DNA from: Peptococcaceae bacterium
GTDB taxonomy: Bacteria; Bacillota; Peptococcia; Peptococcales; Peptococcaceae
Reading direction: 5' to 3'
Assembly (NCBI GenBank): GCA_017383785.1
Contig: JAFNVD010000210.1
Coordinates: forward strand, 1 to 8,939
Length of the DNA stretch: 8,939 nt
Of the stretch, positions 7,783-8,939 are shown in pieces. A model generated the notes under the pieces. The model was not told the DNA's origin and made no database searches. It was given only the letters and a program-made list of their open reading frames with translations. How positions within the stretch are numbered: the first letter of the stretch is position 1; each line of letters begins with the position of its first letter. The position numbers and the translations under genes were made by a program.

Positions 7783-7824
7783 AAAAAGCCAGTTATTTTG
7801 ATTATCAAAATAACTGGCTTTTTT
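7783..7824 (+). terminator. Rho-independent terminator after prmC
   Basis: A perfect inverted repeat with 19-bp arms (7783-7801 and 7805-7823) and a 3-base loop contains the core GCCAGTTATTTTG / CAAAATAACTGGC. It is followed by a run of six T (7819-7824). It begins 5 bases after the prmC stop. The A-run on the left arm (7783-7787) would give a T-run on the opposite strand, so the element may work in both directions. It separates the prfA-prmC unit from the SpoIID-like gene. Confidence 0.93.
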
Positions 7825-7838
7825 AATTTCATAGCTTC

Positions 7839-7867
7839 TTCTGTGTAGACATACAATACAATAAAAT
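7839..7867 (+). promoter_or_regulatory. Weak candidate promoter for the SpoIID-like gene
   Basis: The 68 bases between the terminator and the gene contain TAAAAT (7862-7867, 5/6 to the -10 consensus) preceded at 17 bases by a poor -35 box, TTCTGT (7839-7844). Two overlapping TACAAT boxes (7852-7857 and 7857-7862) are alternatives but have no good -35 box. Because a strong terminator lies just upstream, a promoter should exist here. Which box is used cannot be decided, and an alternative sigma factor is possible. Confidence 0.3.
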
Positions 7868-7892
7868 GTCGTACAAATAGGGAGAGAAAGAT

Positions 7893-8882
7893 ATGGGAAA
7901 GCGCATTCAACCACTACGGAAAACTTTAACAAAACGGAGTGTGGGACACAATCGTAATATTATTATAATACTGTTGATATGTGCGTCAATAAGGTGTGTG
8001 GATTATATAATCTCTGAAGAAATTATTCATAACAAGGCTTCAAGTCAAATGATTAATGTGTATAATACAGAAACAGAAAAATTAATGCAGCTAGAGATGG
8101 AAACGTATATTGCTGGTGTTGTTGCGGCAGAAATGCCTGCATCTTTTGAGTTGGATGCATTAAAGGCGCAGGCAGTTGCTGCACGCACGTTTGCGTTAAA
8201 GCGCATGAATACGCCAAATAGTAATGTGACGGCATTGTATCCCAAAGCGCAAATTACCACAAGTCCTGCTACTTGCCAGGCGTGGATTAGTGATGATGAA
8301 CAACGAGAACGATGGGGAAAGGATTATATAAAGTGGCATCAAAAAATTATACAAGCAGTAACTGAAACAGCCGGAGAGGTGCTTTGCTATGATGGGGTGT
8401 TAATAGACCCGGTATATCATGCTAGCTGTGGTGGAGGCGCTACGGAGTCTGCTGAATATGTGTGGGGGAATGCGAAACCTTATTTGGTAAGTGTGCCATG
8501 TAATCATCCGGCAGACCAGCATAGCGGTGTGACAATGGCAATATCACAGGCAGAGCTGATGGAAAAATTGGATTTGCAATCTAACGCAGTCAATGTGATT
8601 GCAGAGGAACGCACTCCTTCCAATCGATTAAAAACAATGTTGGTTGGTGATAATACCATCCGGGGGAGTGAGCTGCGTAATGCGTTAGGATTGAAATCTA
8701 CATTAATTGATTGGCTCATAATAGGGGATCAGATGATTGTGACCACAAACGGGTATGGCCATGGAGCTGGTATGTGTCAAAACGGTGCCAATTATTATGC
8801 GCAGCTGGGGTATAATTATCAACAAATTTTGCAGCATTATTATCGAGGTGCTGTAGTACAAAAAAATAATAAATATATATGA
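7893..8882 (+). CDS. SpoIID/LytB-domain protein, probable peptidoglycan lytic transglycosylase
   Basis: SpoIID-family proteins cleave denuded peptidoglycan glycan strands. In spore formers SpoIID drives engulfment; relatives serve other wall-remodelling roles. The product has 329 residues. A basic N-terminus is followed by a short hydrophobic stretch (about 22-33), a possible membrane anchor or uncleaved signal. The SpoIID domain shows YIAGVVAAEMPASFELDALKAQAVAARTFAL, with Glu80 in the position of the catalytic glutamate. It also shows HASCGGGATESAEYVWG (His176, Cys179), the later Cys203, which could join a metal site as known in some clostridial SpoIID proteins, and YGHGAGMCQNGA at about 288-299. 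The ribosome site GGGAG (7880-7884) precedes the ATG by 8 bases. No spoIIP, spoIIM or other sporulation gene is visible, so a sporulation role is not shown. I therefore give the family and not the gene symbol. Confidence 0.88.
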   Translation: MGKRIQPLRKTLTKRSVGHNRNIIIILLICASIRCVDYIISEEIIHNKASSQMINVYNTETEKLMQLEMETYIAGVVAAEMPASFELDALKAQAVAARTFALKRMNTPNSNVTALYPKAQITTSPATCQAWISDDEQRERWGKDYIKWHQKIIQAVTETAGEVLCYDGVLIDPVYHASCGGGATESAEYVWGNAKPYLVSVPCNHPADQHSGVTMAISQAELMEKLDLQSNAVNVIAEERTPSNRLKTMLVGDNTIRGSELRNALGLKSTLIDWLIIGDQMIVTTNGYGHGAGMCQNGANYYAQLGYNYQQILQHYYRGAVVQKNNKYI

Positions 8883-8928
8883 ATAACTCCTGTAGAAACA
8901 GTACATACTAAGCTGTGGGGGGAGTTAT
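8883..8928 (+). promoter_or_regulatory. Inverted repeat able to mask the next gene's ribosome binding site
   Basis: ATAACTCC (8883-8890), immediately after the SpoIID-like stop codon, is perfectly complementary to GGAGTTAT (8921-8928), which contains the Shine-Dalgarno core GGAG and directly precedes an ATG at 8929. The 30-base loop includes a small competing hairpin, CTGT (8890-8893) with ACAG (8898-8901). In mRNA the 8-bp stem would hide the ribosome site. A ribosome terminating on the upstream gene would cover the left arm and free it. There is no T-run after the stem, so it does not look like a terminator. The effect is inferred. Confidence 0.45.
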
Positions 8929-8939
8929 ATGAAACAGAA
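8929..8939 (+). CDS. Start of a further gene, cut by the window edge
   Basis: An ATG at 8929 follows a strong purine-rich tract (GGGGGGAG, 8917-8924) by 4 bases. Only three codons (Met-Lys-Gln) and two further bases are visible. The basic start would suit a signal peptide or many other proteins, so no function can be given. The tract suggests a real gene about 46 bp downstream of the SpoIID-like gene and probably in the same transcript. Confidence 0.45.

Overview
This window looks like chromosomal DNA of a Bacillota (Firmicutes) bacterium of low to moderate GC. The evidence is purine-rich GGAGG-type ribosome binding sites close to each start, a perfect CIRCE heat-shock operator, an HtpG of the usual clostridial/bacillar type, and a SpoIID/LytB-family protein. 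Two exported flavoproteins carry C-terminal segments resembling degenerate S-layer homology (SLH) repeats. That would suit a diderm Firmicute such as the Negativicutes, but this lineage is an inference and not proven here. There is no sign of phage, insertion sequence, CRISPR, tRNA or rRNA.

Layout: (1) 1-1876, minus strand: htpG, the Hsp90 chaperone, nearly complete, with only its last few codons beyond the left edge. (2) 1877-2143: a divergent control region holding an htpG promoter with a CIRCE operator at its start site, a second palindrome overlapping the CIRCE edge, and a candidate promoter for the rightward genes. (3) 2144-5819: two tandem paralogous genes for predicted lipoproteins with an FAD-dependent oxidoreductase domain and an SLH-like tail, 10 bp apart. 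(4) 5859-7777: prfA (peptide chain release factor 1) and prmC (the methyltransferase that modifies release-factor glutamine), overlapping by one base and closed by a strong hairpin terminator at 7783-7824. (5) 7893-8882: a membrane-anchored or secreted SpoIID/LytB-domain protein, probably a peptidoglycan-cleaving enzyme. (6) 8883-8939: an inverted repeat that can mask the ribosome binding site of a further gene, whose first three codons are visible at the right edge.

How the genes relate: prfA and prmC form a classical functional pair, since PrmC methylates the GGQ glutamine of the RF1 made by the gene before it. I see no terminator between the flavoprotein genes and prfA, so 2144-7777 may be one transcription unit running from an envelope redox module into translation termination. 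htpG is transcribed in the opposite direction and appears to be under HrcA control.

The least ordinary part is the tandem pair of Sec-type flavoprotein lipoproteins with SLH-like tails, for which I cannot name a substrate. The next most interesting are the CIRCE control of htpG and the hairpin that could mask the ribosome binding site at the right edge.
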